64,000 nt of DNA from Caldifarciminota bacterium (lineage in GTDB: Bacteria > Hydrothermota > Hydrothermia > LBFQ01 > DSFT01): contig JANXBH010000002.1 of assembly GCA_025060695.1 (NCBI GenBank), positions 18,996 through 82,995 on the forward strand. Reading direction: 5' to 3'. This document shows positions 26,212 to 35,983 of this stretch, in pieces (position 1 is the stretch's first letter; the number at the start of each line of letters is the position of its first letter). A program made the position numbers and the translations under genes. The notes below the pieces were generated by a model that was given only the letters and a program-made list of their open reading frames with translations, made no database searches and was not told the origin of the DNA.

Positions 26212-27510
26212 ATGGAAAAAGAAATACTAAAAAAACTTGAAGCTAAAGAATTAAAAATATCTATCTTAGGTCTTGGATATGTAGGACTTCCACTTGCATT
26301 GGAGTTTTATAAAAATGGTTTTGAAATTTATGGTATAGATGTAGACAAAGAAAAAGTAGAAAAATTAAATAATGGTATTTCATATGTATTGGATGTTTCT
26401 AATGAGGAAATTAAAGATGCAATAAAAAGCGGTAAATTTAAAGTTTTTGATAGTTATGAAGTTATAAAAGAGGTAGATGTAATTATAATTGCGGTTCCTA
26501 CACCACTTTCAAAGACAAAAGACCCAGACCTTAGCTATATTCTTGATGCAGTAGAAAATATAAAGAACCATCTTAAAAAAGGGCATATTGTAATTCTTGA
26601 AAGCACAACTTATCCTGGGACAACTGATGAAATAATAAAATCAAAACTTGAAGAGACAGGACTAAAGTGTGGAGAAGACTTTTTCTTGGCATTCTCTCCT
26701 GAAAGGATAAATCCTGGTGATAAGGTTTATAAAATAAAAAATACTCCGAAGGTTGTAGGTGGTGTAGATGAAATATCTGGAATTATTGTAAAGAATATTT
26801 ATTCAAAGATAGTAGATGAAGTGGTTCTTGTTTCCTCATCAAAAGTTGCGGAAATGGCTAAATTACTTGAAAACACATTTAGAGCTGTAAATATTGCACT
26901 TGTTAATGAGCTTGCTATAATGTGTAATATTTTGAATATAGATGTATGGGAAGTAATAGAGAGTGCGGGGTCTAAACCTTTTGGTTTTATGAAATTTTAT
27001 CCAGGACCGGGAATAGGAGGTCATTGTATTCCAATAGACCCAATATACCTCTCCTGGAAAATGAAAACACTAAACTACAATGCAAGACTTATAGAGGTTG
27101 CAAGTGAGATAAATACCAATATGCCAAGATACGTAGTCCAGAGAATTAGTGATATTTTAAATGAATACGAAAGAAGCATAAAGGGAAGTAGAATACTAAT
27201 CTTAGGTGTCACATATAAGAAAGATGTAAGCGATATTAGGGAATCACCTGCTATTGACATAATTTCCATGCTTGCAGACAAAGGTGCAATAGTTTACTAT
27301 TTTGATCCATACGTAGAAAAAATTAATATAGGTGAGCTTGAAATTGAAAGAGTAGAACTCACATCTGAAACTATAAAGGAAAGCGACATTGTAGTATTGA
27401 TTACTGATCATAGCGTATTTGACTACGATTTTATATACAAGAACTCAAATTTGATTTTTGATACAAAAAACGCGTTTAGAAAATATAGTGAAAAAGTTTA
27501 TAGATTGTGA
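26212..27510 (+). CDS. Nucleotide-sugar 6-dehydrogenase (UDP-ManNAc/GlcNAc/Glc type)
   Basis: This 432-residue NAD-dependent enzyme oxidises a UDP-sugar to the uronate in two steps. It shows the GLGYVGLPLA Rossmann motif, the AVPTPL strand, LLENTFRAVNIALVNE and the catalytic Cys272 in GIGGHCIPIDP, plus a third UDP-binding domain. The sequence around NELA and GGHCIPIDP resembles WecC/WbpA-type enzymes acting on N-acetyl hexosamines more than plain UDP-glucose dehydrogenase. wecB at 46 kb could provide UDP-ManNAc. It overlaps the following glycosyltransferase by 4 nt. Confidence 0.88.
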   Translation: MEKEILKKLEAKELKISILGLGYVGLPLALEFYKNGFEIYGIDVDKEKVEKLNNGISYVLDVSNEEIKDAIKSGKFKVFDSYEVIKEVDVIIIAVPTPLSKTKDPDLSYILDAVENIKNHLKKGHIVILESTTYPGTTDEIIKSKLEETGLKCGEDFFLAFSPERINPGDKVYKIKNTPKVVGGVDEISGIIVKNIYSKIVDEVVLVSSSKVAEMAKLLENTFRAVNIALVNELAIMCNILNIDVWEVIESAGSKPFGFMKFYPGPGIGGHCIPIDPIYLSWKMKTLNYNARLIEVASEINTNMPRYVVQRISDILNEYERSIKGSRILILGVTYKKDVSDIRESPAIDIISMLADKGAIVYYFDPYVEKINIGELEIERVELTSETIKESDIVVLITDHSVFDYDFIYKNSNLIFDTKNAFRKYSEKVYRL

Positions 27511-28283
27511 ATGAAGGTCTTGTATCAATTATTATACCTACTTTAAATGAAGAAAAGTATTTACCTAAATTACTTAAGTCTATTTCTGAACAAACTTATA
27601 AAAACTACGAAATTATAGTTGCTGATGCAGGCTCTATAGATAATACTGTAAGCATAGCAAATGATTACGGTGCTATAGTAGTAAAGGGTGGAAAACCCGC
27701 AGTTGGCAGAAACAACGGTACAAAAGTATCAAGAGGCGAATATTTAATATTCCTCGATGCGGATGTTATTCTTCCAAAGGATTTTTTAAGCAAAGCAATA
27801 CAAGACTTTGATTATCATTACTATGAAGTAGCAACATTTAGTTTTGAGCCTATTTCTAAGTTGAAAATAGATAAAATTCTATTTAAGATTGCAAATATAT
27901 TAGTTAGAAGAACAAGGAAGTTATATCCCCTCGCCCCTGGATTTTGCATAATGAGCACAAGAAGGCTCTTTAGAAGAATCGGGGGTTTTGATGAAACACT
28001 TTATTTAGCAGAGGACCACGATTTTGTAAGGAGAGCTTCAAAACTTGCAAAATTTGGAATTATTAAAGAAACTAAAGTAGAAGTTAGTGTTAGAAGACTA
28101 GAAAAGGAAGGAAGAGTAAACTTAGTAAGAAAGTACTTTCAGGCAGAGATATATAGAGCATTAAAAGGAAAAATTGACAAGGAAATACTTGAGTATGAAT
28201 TTGGAAAGTTTCAAAATACAAGTAATATGAGTGAATTTGAAAAGTTTCTTGAGAGAATTCTAAGGTTTTTGATTAGGGATTAA
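27507..28283 (+). CDS. Glycosyltransferase family 2
   Basis: The 258-residue GT-A enzyme opens with SIIIPTLNEEKYLPKLL, has the nucleotide-binding ADAG segment, the metal-binding LDADV motif near residue 87, and AEDHDFVRRA downstream. Its start codon is GTG, overlapping the dehydrogenase TGA. It probably adds a sugar to a lipid-linked intermediate; its specificity is unknown. Confidence 0.9.
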   Translation: MNEGLVSIIIPTLNEEKYLPKLLKSISEQTYKNYEIIVADAGSIDNTVSIANDYGAIVVKGGKPAVGRNNGTKVSRGEYLIFLDADVILPKDFLSKAIQDFDYHYYEVATFSFEPISKLKIDKILFKIANILVRRTRKLYPLAPGFCIMSTRRLFRRIGGFDETLYLAEDHDFVRRASKLAKFGIIKETKVEVSVRRLEKEGRVNLVRKYFQAEIYRALKGKIDKEILEYEFGKFQNTSNMSEFEKFLERILRFLIRD

Positions 28284-29564
28284 ATGATTTTTATTATACT
28301 CTTTTGGTTAATAGTGAATTCTATATTAGCTTATTTTTTAAAATTAGCTCCTGATGAGGCATACTATTGGGTATGGTCAAACTACTTGAGTTTTGGCTAT
28401 TTTGACCACCCTCCAATGGTAGCACTTTTAATAAAAATTGGCCATACCATATTTAAAAGTGAATTTGGAGTAAGATTTGCTACACTTTTATTAAGTAGCT
28501 TGACAATATACTTTGTTTATAGAATTTCAAATGTTAAAAATTTCATTTTGTTCTTTCTTTTAATATTTTCCAATTTACTATTAAATGCAGGTGGTTTTAT
28601 TGCTGTTCCCGATACTTTTTTGGTTTTCTTCTCTTCGGTTTATTTCTACTTTTTAAAAAGATATATAGAGAAAGAGAATTTTAGTTCTATATTTTTGCTT
28701 TCAATCTCAATAAGCTTAATGCTATATTCAAAGTACCATGGTATTTTAATTATTCTATTTACACTTTTTGCTTTACCAAAGCTGTTTCTAAGAAAGTCAT
28801 TTTATATGGTATTTTTATTGTCATTAATTTTCTATATGCCTCACATTATCTGGCTATTTCAAAATAATTTCATTACAATTAAGTATCAGCTACTTTATAG
28901 ACAAGGTATAGATTTTAACCTTTACAATGTATTTGACTATATTATAGGTCAATTTTTGGTTTATGGACCAATTGTAGGATTTATTACCATAATTTCGGGT
29001 TTTTTATATAAGCCAAAAGATGATTTTGAAAAAGTTTTAAAATATAACCTAATTGGTATATTTTTGTTTTTCTTAGTTTTTAGTTTTAGAAACAAGATCG
29101 AGGCAAATTGGACAAGTTCTCTTTTAGTCCCACTCTTTATTCTATCATATAACTATATAGTTCAAAATGAAAAAATAAAAAAATTGTTCTATAAACTTGC
29201 TACTTTAAATACCATTTTAATCTTTCTTGTGAGGCTGCATACTATTTATCCAATAATAAATATAAATAATGACCCAACAAGTCAATTTAGAAATTGGAAA
29301 GAGTTTGCAATAAAAGTAAGAAAAAAAACAGGAAATAGTAAAATTTGCGCGACTAACTATCAATTAACTTCAGAGTTATGGTTCTATCTAAAGGAAAAAG
29401 TTGGATTTATTAATATACACTCTAGAGAAAACCAATATAGTCTATGGAAGTTTTCAATAGATTGTAAATATATTGTAAGTCATGTAAAAACTTCAAATGT
29501 AATAGACTCACTAATTGCTCCTTATCTTGGAAAAGTATATATTATTTCCAAAATGGATCACTAA
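28284..29564 (+). CDS. GT39/ArnT-type lipid-dependent glycosyltransferase
   Basis: The 426-residue polytopic protein has a first luminal loop (PDEAYYWVWS, then GYFDHPPMVALLI) with the acidic residue and DHPP sequence of dolichyl-phosphate-mannose/ArnT-type (PF13231-like) transferases, followed by about 10 membrane helices. It would transfer a sugar from a polyprenyl-phosphate donor on the periplasmic side. It follows the GT2 gene without a gap and overlaps the convergent GT2 gene by 23 nt. Confidence 0.85.
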   Translation: MIFIILFWLIVNSILAYFLKLAPDEAYYWVWSNYLSFGYFDHPPMVALLIKIGHTIFKSEFGVRFATLLLSSLTIYFVYRISNVKNFILFFLLIFSNLLLNAGGFIAVPDTFLVFFSSVYFYFLKRYIEKENFSSIFLLSISISLMLYSKYHGILIILFTLFALPKLFLRKSFYMVFLLSLIFYMPHIIWLFQNNFITIKYQLLYRQGIDFNLYNVFDYIIGQFLVYGPIVGFITIISGFLYKPKDDFEKVLKYNLIGIFLFFLVFSFRNKIEANWTSSLLVPLFILSYNYIVQNEKIKKLFYKLATLNTILIFLVRLHTIYPIININNDPTSQFRNWKEFAIKVRKKTGNSKICATNYQLTSELWFYLKEKVGFINIHSRENQYSLWKFSIDCKYIVSHVKTSNVIDSLIAPYLGKVYIISKMDH

Positions 29565-30399
29565 TATATATTCCAAGAATTTCCCTTAACAGTAGAAAAA
29601 TCAAATATATACTAAGAATAGGCAATAGGAAGATTGAAAGAAATTTAAAAATTGGATAGTTTTTTATAAGGAAAAATATGAGTGATTTTGCCCTTTTATA
29701 TTCAGCAAAGTAGTTTTTAATTTTTCTGGTAATTCCAACACTATGAAAAACAAAAATATCATTTAGTAGTATTAGTTTATATCCTCTTTTCCTTGCTCTA
29801 ATACTAAGGTCTAAGTCCTCCGCATAGAAAAAGAACCTCTCATCAAATCCCCCAAGCTCTAAAAATACACTTTTCCTAAACATTAAAAATGTCCCCACTA
29901 AAGCTTCAACCTCAATTACTTTCTCATTTCTGTTTAAATATAAAAATTCATTACTTAAATTAAAAAATCTTAAAACTGACCTTCTTCCAAAAAATAGTAA
30001 AAATGGATTACTTAATTTTCTTGCAGATGGCCATACTTTATTACTACTTGTAAGTATTTTAGGACTTACCGCAAATACATCTTCATTATTTTTCAAATAT
30101 TCGTACATCTTATATATCGCATCTAACTCAAAATTGCAGTCCGGATTTAAAATGAGTACAAATTCATTTCTTGTATATTTTATTGCTCTATTTACCGCAG
30201 GTCCAAATCCAATATTTATATTGCTATTTATTACCTTTATGTTTTCATAGTCCAATTTTTCCAAAGAAGAATTATTCCAAACCACAACGTCGATATTTTC
30301 GTTTTTAAGCTTTTCTATGATTTTTCTAATTAAATCGGAGGTATAGTAGTTTACTAAGATTATAGATAAACTATTTTCTAAGTTTTGAGCCCTGTGCAT
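29542..30399 (-). CDS. Glycosyltransferase family 2 (rhamnosyltransferase-like)
   Basis: The 285-residue protein has LSIILVNYYTSDLI at the start, the metal-binding LNPDCNF motif near residue 81, VGTFLMFRKSVFLELGGFDE and a FYAEDLDLS segment, typical of dTDP-rhamnosyltransferase-like GT2 enzymes. Two hydrophobic stretches lie near the C-terminus. It overlaps the upstream BatA-like gene by 29 nt on the same strand. Confidence 0.86.
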   Translation of the reverse strand: MHRAQNLENSLSIILVNYYTSDLIRKIIEKLKNENIDVVVWNNSSLEKLDYENIKVINSNINIGFGPAVNRAIKYTRNEFVLILNPDCNFELDAIYKMYEYLKNNEDVFAVSPKILTSSNKVWPSARKLSNPFLLFFGRRSVLRFFNLSNEFLYLNRNEKVIEVEALVGTFLMFRKSVFLELGGFDERFFFYAEDLDLSIRARKRGYKLILLNDIFVFHSVGITRKIKNYFAEYKRAKSLIFFLIKNYPIFKFLSIFLLPILSIYLIFLLLREILGIYISDPFWK

Positions 30400-31807
30400 A
30401 TAAAGTTTCTACTAAAAAGATAGTTAATAATATAAAAGATACAATACTTGAAATTTCATTTATCCTTGGAAGATTTTGACTTTTAACACTTAAATACTGA
30501 TTTACACTTTCAACCCTATTCACATTAGACACTATAACTATTTTTTCTTCATCGGATGTATAAAATCCTAATTCAGTTATGTTTATACTACTTGAAATGA
30601 GTTTTATATTACTTGGAGTTCTTATGATAGTTTCTTTTTCCAAATCTATTCTATCACCTACACTTGCGTATATTACTTTATATTTCCCAACTATTTCATT
30701 GAGGAAATTTTCGAACCATATAGTAAGTTTTGGATTTAAAAATATGACGTTTGGCTTCATGCCAATGAGAAATATATTATCTTTCTTATATACGGGACTA
30801 TTTGAAAATAGCATTATGCTATCAATTATAACTCCATTAAATATGTAGTTAGTTTTTATTTCATATGGAATGTTTAAATTGTCGTAAAAAACTATAGCCT
30901 TTGAATTTTGTCCTAAGATGCTACTAATTGGAAAGTTCTTTTCAGCAATTATGAAAATTTCATCACCTTCAATTGGATTGAATATAGTTTTTAAAAAAGT
31001 ATTTATAAGTTTGTAATTTACATTATCTGAAAAAATTCTAACTTTTAAGATTCTATGTGGCTCAAAAAAGGTATAGTAATAATTATCGTATTCAAGACTA
31101 TCAAGTGGAAGAAAAACTAATTTTAGAAAACCTTGTTTTACTTTCAAGTTAGCAATTTTTAAAATACTATCTTTCGTATTTACTATATATAGTAAGTTTC
31201 TATCTTCGTAAATTTCAATAGTCCCCTCTCCTTTTAATTTAATAATTAGTGTTTCTGATTTTTGGACTGCTTGTAATATCGCTCTATTTTTAGAAACTTC
31301 TCCAATTTTAAATTTTCCATAACTACCTAAACTTAAGTAGTTGCTTTTTTGAAAATCACTAATAACTAAAATAGTATCTCCATTGAATTTTTCTAATACT
31401 TCAGGTTTTAAATAAGAATTGAAGCTACTTGGCATATTTTCATAAATCCTGTCAGAAATATATACTTTTTTAACATTTAGATAGTTATTTGAAATTTCAA
31501 TAATTTTTTCCTTAAATGGCTTCATACTAGCTGATACATCAAAAACTATAAGAGATGGCATCTTTGAAGAACTAAGAAAAGGTCTTGAAAGTAGAAGAAC
31601 TATAATTACTATAATTAAAACTCTTAAAAGCATTAGAATAATATCAGAAAACTTTTTCAATCCCCTCTCTTGTTCTTTTATATTTTTTAAAATGAGTATA
31701 TTTGGGAAAACCTTTTGTTTTCTAACAATATTAAAAATCATATGCAAGACTACAGGAAATAAGGCAAGTGGTAGAATATATAGAAAAATAGGATTTAAAA
31801 AATTCAT
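30371..31807 (-). CDS. BatA-domain membrane protein with von Willebrand-like segment
   Basis: The 478-residue protein begins with the aerotolerance-regulator N-terminal (BatA) layout: a membrane helix (residues 3-22), a basic loop, and a second helix (about 58-76). DVSASM at about residue 90 is a DxSxS metal-site motif as in von Willebrand A domains. A long beta-rich periplasmic part follows, and a C-terminal helix lies near 455-470. Such proteins normally pair with a MoxR ATPase; here the MoxR gene is 30 kb away. The function is not established. Confidence 0.7.
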   Translation of the reverse strand: MNFLNPIFLYILPLALFPVVLHMIFNIVRKQKVFPNILILKNIKEQERGLKKFSDIILMLLRVLIIVIIVLLLSRPFLSSSKMPSLIVFDVSASMKPFKEKIIEISNNYLNVKKVYISDRIYENMPSSFNSYLKPEVLEKFNGDTILVISDFQKSNYLSLGSYGKFKIGEVSKNRAILQAVQKSETLIIKLKGEGTIEIYEDRNLLYIVNTKDSILKIANLKVKQGFLKLVFLPLDSLEYDNYYYTFFEPHRILKVRIFSDNVNYKLINTFLKTIFNPIEGDEIFIIAEKNFPISSILGQNSKAIVFYDNLNIPYEIKTNYIFNGVIIDSIMLFSNSPVYKKDNIFLIGMKPNVIFLNPKLTIWFENFLNEIVGKYKVIYASVGDRIDLEKETIIRTPSNIKLISSSINITELGFYTSDEEKIVIVSNVNRVESVNQYLSVKSQNLPRINEISSIVSFILLTIFLVETLYAQGSKLRK

Positions 31808-32179
31808 CTAATCTTCAGTTAGTTCTATAAGTGTTTTAAAATATTCCTTAGGGTCTAAAAATAAAACTTTTTTTGCAGTTATTCCTTCTTGAATATCAGT
31901 TATGCACTTAAACTTCTCTTTGTATTTTTCTATATTTTTAACCTTTAGGGCGAAGTGATGTATTCCTCCTCCTCTTTTTTGTATAAAATTACTTATTTCT
32001 GAATTTTCACTAATTGGAGCCATTACCTCAATTCTTACATTTTCTAATTTAAAAATTCCAACAATAATGCCTCTTTTTTCATCTTTTTCTATTTCGGGCT
32101 CCACATTTAATAAAGATTTATAAAACTCTAAAGCTTTTTCAAAATCATTTACTGCAATGGCAATATGATCAAGCTTCAT
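31808..32179 (-). CDS. mce: Methylmalonyl-CoA epimerase
   Basis: The 123-residue glyoxalase-fold protein has [18 protein letters not shown] at the start, the VEVMAP-like strand ([12 protein letters not shown]) and [11 protein letters not shown], in which the histidines and glutamate bind the divalent metal. It interconverts (R)- and (S)-methylmalonyl-CoA in propionyl-CoA/succinyl-CoA flow. It overlaps the fusA stop by 4 nt. No mutase gene is seen here. Confidence 0.9.
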   Translation of the reverse strand: MKLDHIAIAVNDFEKALEFYKSLLNVEPEIEKDEKRGIIVGIFKLENVRIEVMAPISENSEISNFIQKRGGGIHHFALKVKNIEKYKEKFKCITDIQEGITAKKVLFLDPKEYFKTLIELTED

Positions 32180-34224
32180 ATTATGACTATGCCTTCCTCT
32201 ACAGGTTCAAAGTGAGAAAGTTTCATCCAAAAACTTGCTCTTCCTTGACTAAGCGACCTCAATTGAGTTGCATATCCAAATATCTTTCTTAATGGAATAG
32301 TTGCTATTATCTTTTGCAAAATAGGTGAATATTGTTCTATGCTTTTTAAATGACCCCCCCTACTTGATAAGTCAGATGTAATATTTCCCACAAATTCGGA
32401 AGGAATTAGTATTTCTAATTGAACAACAGGCTCAAGTAAAATTCCATTAGCTTTTCTAAATCCATCTCTTATTCCTTTTAATACTGCAAGTCTAAGACCA
32501 AGAGCTGTAGTATAGTTATTTATGTAAATTTCTTCGATTTCTACCTTTACGTCTACTATAGGATAGCCCGCAATAGGACCATATCCAAATGCTTCTAATA
32601 TTGCACTTTCTATTGCTTTTATAAATTCATCGTTATTTAAAATAGGTTTTATTATATATTCATTTCCTGTTCCTCTTTCCATCGGTAGTATTCTAATCTT
32701 TACTTTTCCATAGTGCTTATTGCCCGCAATCTCTCTTTCTTCTTCCGATATAATTTCTACTTCATTAGTTATGGTTTCTCTATATGTAACTTGAGGTTTT
32801 CCTGCTCTAACTGGAATTTTAAAATCTCTATTTAATCTATCTACTACTATTTCTAAATGTAGCTCTCCCATACCTGAGAGTACAATTTGTCCTGTTTCTT
32901 GGTCTTTCTTTAGTTTTAAACTCGGGTCTTCATCAAGCATAAGCTTTAGTATTTCTTCAAGTTTTTCTAAGTCTTTATTTGACTTTGGTTCTATCGCAAT
33001 AGAAACTACGGGCTCAGGATAATCCAATCCTTTTAACTTAATTGGTCTTGAAATGTCACTTAATGTATGACCTGTTAGTGTGTTCTTTAGTCCAACAAGT
33101 GCTACTATCTCACCAGCTCTTGCCTCATTTATCGTATTTTTTCTATTTGAATGCATTAGATATATCCTTGTAATTCTTTGCTCTTGTCTTGTATTTACAT
33201 TTAAAATCTTTTGGTTTACTCTAATTGTGCCTGAGTATATTCTTGTATAAAATAGCTCTTGTAAACTTTCTGGGTCTACTTGAACTTTAAATACAAGACC
33301 ACAGAAACTTTCATTTTCAGAAGAATTTAAAAATACTGTTTGATTTTTTAAAATATCTATACCTTCAATTGATGATAAGTCCAAAGGTGAAGGCAAGTAA
33401 TCTATTATTGCATCTATTAAAGGTTGAATTGCCTTGTTTTTTAATGCTGAACCCATTAAAACTGGTACTAATTTTAATTCCAATACCGCTTTTCTTAATG
33501 CACTTTTCAATAAATCAGGCTTTACAAAAAAGTTCTTTTCATATTCATTTAAAATATTTTCATCTATTTCTGCAAGATTAAATACTATATCCTCATAAAA
33601 CTTAATATGCTCATCGTTAAACTCAATGTCTTCTATTCTATATTGCTGTCCAACTTCATCAATATCCCAAATATATGCCTTTTTTTCTATTAAATCTACA
33701 ACTCCTACAAAGTCATTTTCTAAACCTATTGGATATTGAATAAAAATAGTTTTTATAGTTAACCTATTTCGCATTTGCTCTAAGACACTAAATGGATCTG
33801 CACCTATTCTATCAAGTTTATTTATGAATGCTATTCTTGGGACTAAGTATTTATCTGCTTGATGCCATACGGTTTCACTTTGTGGCTCTACTCCTTCTAC
33901 TGCTGAAAATATTACAATTAGTCCATCCAATACTCTTAAACTTCTTTCCACTTCAATAGTAAAATCCACATGTCCTGGTGTATCAATAATGTTTATTCTA
34001 TGACCTTTCCAATATGTAGTTACCGCCGCAGAAGTAATAGTTATTCCCCTCTCCTTTTCCTGAACCATCCAATCGGTTGTAGTAGTTCCCTCGTCCACTT
34101 CTCCGATTTTATGAATTCTTCCTGTATAAAATAATACTCTTTCTGTTGTTGTAGTCTTTCCTGCATCAATATGTGCTGCAAACCCAATATTTCTTAATTT
34201 TTTTATATCGTATACTTCACTCAT
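32176..34224 (-). CDS. fusA: Elongation factor G
   Basis: EF-G is the GTPase that translocates tRNA and mRNA on the ribosome. The 682-residue protein starts with [20 protein letters not shown] (P-loop AHIDAGKT) and has the switch region [17 protein letters not shown] and NKLDRIGAD, then domains II-V ending in [13 protein letters not shown]. It is not linked to rpsL/rpsG/tuf as in many bacteria, so a second copy may exist. The start is 10 nt after a TAAAAT box. Confidence 0.95.
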   Translation of the reverse strand: MSEVYDIKKLRNIGFAAHIDAGKTTTTERVLFYTGRIHKIGEVDEGTTTTDWMVQEKERGITITSAAVTTYWKGHRINIIDTPGHVDFTIEVERSLRVLDGLIVIFSAVEGVEPQSETVWHQADKYLVPRIAFINKLDRIGADPFSVLEQMRNRLTIKTIFIQYPIGLENDFVGVVDLIEKKAYIWDIDEVGQQYRIEDIEFNDEHIKFYEDIVFNLAEIDENILNEYEKNFFVKPDLLKSALRKAVLELKLVPVLMGSALKNKAIQPLIDAIIDYLPSPLDLSSIEGIDILKNQTVFLNSSENESFCGLVFKVQVDPESLQELFYTRIYSGTIRVNQKILNVNTRQEQRITRIYLMHSNRKNTINEARAGEIVALVGLKNTLTGHTLSDISRPIKLKGLDYPEPVVSIAIEPKSNKDLEKLEEILKLMLDEDPSLKLKKDQETGQIVLSGMGELHLEIVVDRLNRDFKIPVRAGKPQVTYRETITNEVEIISEEEREIAGNKHYGKVKIRILPMERGTGNEYIIKPILNNDEFIKAIESAILEAFGYGPIAGYPIVDVKVEIEEIYINNYTTALGLRLAVLKGIRDGFRKANGILLEPVVQLEILIPSEFVGNITSDLSSRGGHLKSIEQYSPILQKIIATIPLRKIFGYATQLRSLSQGRASFWMKLSHFEPVEEGIVII

Positions 34225-34234
34225 GAGTACTAAA

Positions 34235-34270
34235 ATTTTAAAGTCCTATATTTTACTCCAGCTTTAAAAT
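34235..34270. promoter_or_regulatory. Divergent promoters, fusA / SQR-like gene
   Basis: A minus-strand TAAAAT (34235-34240) serves fusA, and a plus-strand TAAAAT (34265-34270) serves the oxidoreductase. The latter has a 5' leader with AAGGGGG (34288-34294) before its GTG, so the two genes use different initiation modes. Confidence 0.55.
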
Positions 34271-34300
34271 TTTGATGCCTTTAAATGAAGGGGGTTAAAA

Positions 34301-35461
34301 GTGAAAACAAGAATATTGATTTTAGGTGGTGGTGTTGGTGGACTGGTGTCAGCAAACAAAATAAGCAAGATTTTAAATGGCAAAGCTGAAATTACCGTAA
34401 TAGATAAAAATCCTTATCATGAATTTATGGCAAGTTATCCTTGGGTAGCCCTTGGCTATAAAGAACCAGATGATATCAGAAGACCACTCTCACTTCTTTC
34501 GAAGAAAAATGTGAATTTTATTAATGATGAAATAGTAGAAATCCAGCCTTCAAAGAATAAAGTTATTACGAAAAACTCGGAGTATGAATACGATTTTTGT
34601 ATCGTTTCGCTTGGAGCAGAAGTAAAAGAAGATGAAATTCCAAACTTTAGTGAAGAAGCTCATCATTCTTGGTCGCTTGAAGGCTCACTAAGACTAAGAG
34701 AAGCTATAAAGAACTTTAAAGGGGGGAATATTGTAATTGGTATAGCTGGTGCATACTATCGTTGTCCTCCTGCTCCATACGAAATTGCAGGGCAAGTTGA
34801 CTTCTTTCTTAGAATAAGGGGTGTAAGAAATAAATCAGAAATTACGGTTTTCCACATTACACCCGGACCTATGTCAAATATGGGACCTGCAATAAGCTCG
34901 GTCATTTCAGAGATTCTATCTAATAAAGGAATAAAATTTGTTGGAAACTTCGAACCTGTAAGAATAGATAAGGAAAATAAAAAAGTAATTTCAAAAGATG
35001 GAAGAGAGCTAAACTATGACTTATTAATAATGACACCTCCTCATAAGCCAAACTCTGTAGTAGCAAAAAGTGAACTAAGTAGTCCAAAAGGTCTTCCTAT
35101 AGTGGATCCATCTACGTTTAGGTCTAAAAACTTTCCTAATGTATTTATAATAGGCGATGTAGTTAATCCTGCAATAAATCTACCGCCTGCAGGTGTAGTA
35201 GCTCATTTTCAGGCAGAATTTGTATCAACGCAGATAGCAGCTGAAATAAAGGGAACTTATGTAGGAGATAGCTTTTCACCAGTTGCTATGTGTATTATGG
35301 ATTTTGGAGATGACGCACTATTTCCTATGTGTGAATTTTCTAAAATGTACTTAGATCTATCTGGTCCTCCAAGTTGTGGTGTTTTAGCTCGTGGTAAGGA
35401 AGTTAAACTTATAAAGATGCTATTTGAATTTATGTGGTTTGCAAATTATCTATCTAAATAG
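34301..35461 (+). CDS. Sulfide:quinone oxidoreductase-like FAD protein
   Basis: The 386-residue flavoprotein has the GGGVGGL FAD motif (residues 9-15) and the SQR-type AYYRCPPAPYE sequence with Cys155. C-terminal cysteines occur in FPMCEF and PPSCGV, consistent with the redox-active cysteine pair/trio of sulfide:quinone reductases, and a terminal amphipathic region (KLIKMLFEFMWFANYL) could dock to the membrane. A role in sulfide oxidation is inferred; other type II dehydrogenase-like activities are possible. A DUF1641 protein follows, a common partnership. Confidence 0.8.
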   Translation: MKTRILILGGGVGGLVSANKISKILNGKAEITVIDKNPYHEFMASYPWVALGYKEPDDIRRPLSLLSKKNVNFINDEIVEIQPSKNKVITKNSEYEYDFCIVSLGAEVKEDEIPNFSEEAHHSWSLEGSLRLREAIKNFKGGNIVIGIAGAYYRCPPAPYEIAGQVDFFLRIRGVRNKSEITVFHITPGPMSNMGPAISSVISEILSNKGIKFVGNFEPVRIDKENKKVISKDGRELNYDLLIMTPPHKPNSVVAKSELSSPKGLPIVDPSTFRSKNFPNVFIIGDVVNPAINLPPAGVVAHFQAEFVSTQIAAEIKGTYVGDSFSPVAMCIMDFGDDALFPMCEFSKMYLDLSGPPSCGVLARGKEVKLIKMLFEFMWFANYLSK

Positions 35462-35471
35462 GAGTTTAACT

Positions 35472-35948
35472 ATGGTAGAGGAAAGAAAAAAAGAAGTTTT
35501 GGACAGGATTATAGAGTTAGCAGATAAGTTAGACAAAAATGGAACTTTAGACCTCTTGGAGGGTATAAGCGAAATATCTACCGATGCAATAACCTACCTA
35601 ACCGATCCAAGAATACTTAAAATATGGGCTAATATAGCTTATTTACTACATATACTTGAAATGATAGAACCCACAATAGTTTCGGTTATGGGTAATAATT
35701 TATCTAAACATCTTTCCGAAGAGCTTAAACCTGAAGTATTTAGAGAACCGCCCAAATTAGGTCCTATGGGTATAATAAAAATGCTTAATGACAAAGATGT
35801 GCAGGTTGCTCTTGGATTTATATTTTTATTTTTAAAGGCTTTTGGAAAAACTATAACTACTTCAGGAAAACAACTCACTGAAATGATGGATATGATGCAG
35901 AAGCAATTTGAACTTATGAAACAGCAAAGAAAGGAATTAGGTATTTAG
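35472..35948 (+). CDS. DUF1641 protein, partner of the SQR-like enzyme
   Basis: The 158-residue protein starts at ATG 35472 after GGAGT (the upstream ATG at 35424 would overlap the previous gene and lacks this site). The core (ISTDAITYLTDPRILKIWAN, then LGPMGIIKMLNDKDVQVALG) matches DUF1641, which is found beside sulfide:quinone reductases and formate dehydrogenases. A Met/Gln-rich helix ends the protein. Its biochemical role is unknown. Confidence 0.78.
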   Translation: MVEERKKEVLDRIIELADKLDKNGTLDLLEGISEISTDAITYLTDPRILKIWANIAYLLHILEMIEPTIVSVMGNNLSKHLSEELKPEVFREPPKLGPMGIIKMLNDKDVQVALGFIFLFLKAFGKTITTSGKQLTEMMDMMQKQFELMKQQRKELGI

Positions 35949-35975
35949 TAAAATTTAGTTTTTAACTATAGGAGG
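35949..35975 (+). promoter_or_regulatory. gap promoter and ribosome-binding site
   Basis: TAAAAT (35949-35954) begins immediately after the previous TAG, and AGGAGG (35970-35975) lies 8 nt before the gap ATG. It is an example of a leadered, Shine-Dalgarno-using gene. Confidence 0.55.
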
Positions 35976-35983
35976 TAAAGAAT

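Noticed and set aside
35424..35471. ATG 35424 as start of the DUF1641 gene
   Set aside because: It overlaps the SQR-like gene and has no ribosome site, while ATG 35472 follows GGAGT and begins at the conserved region.
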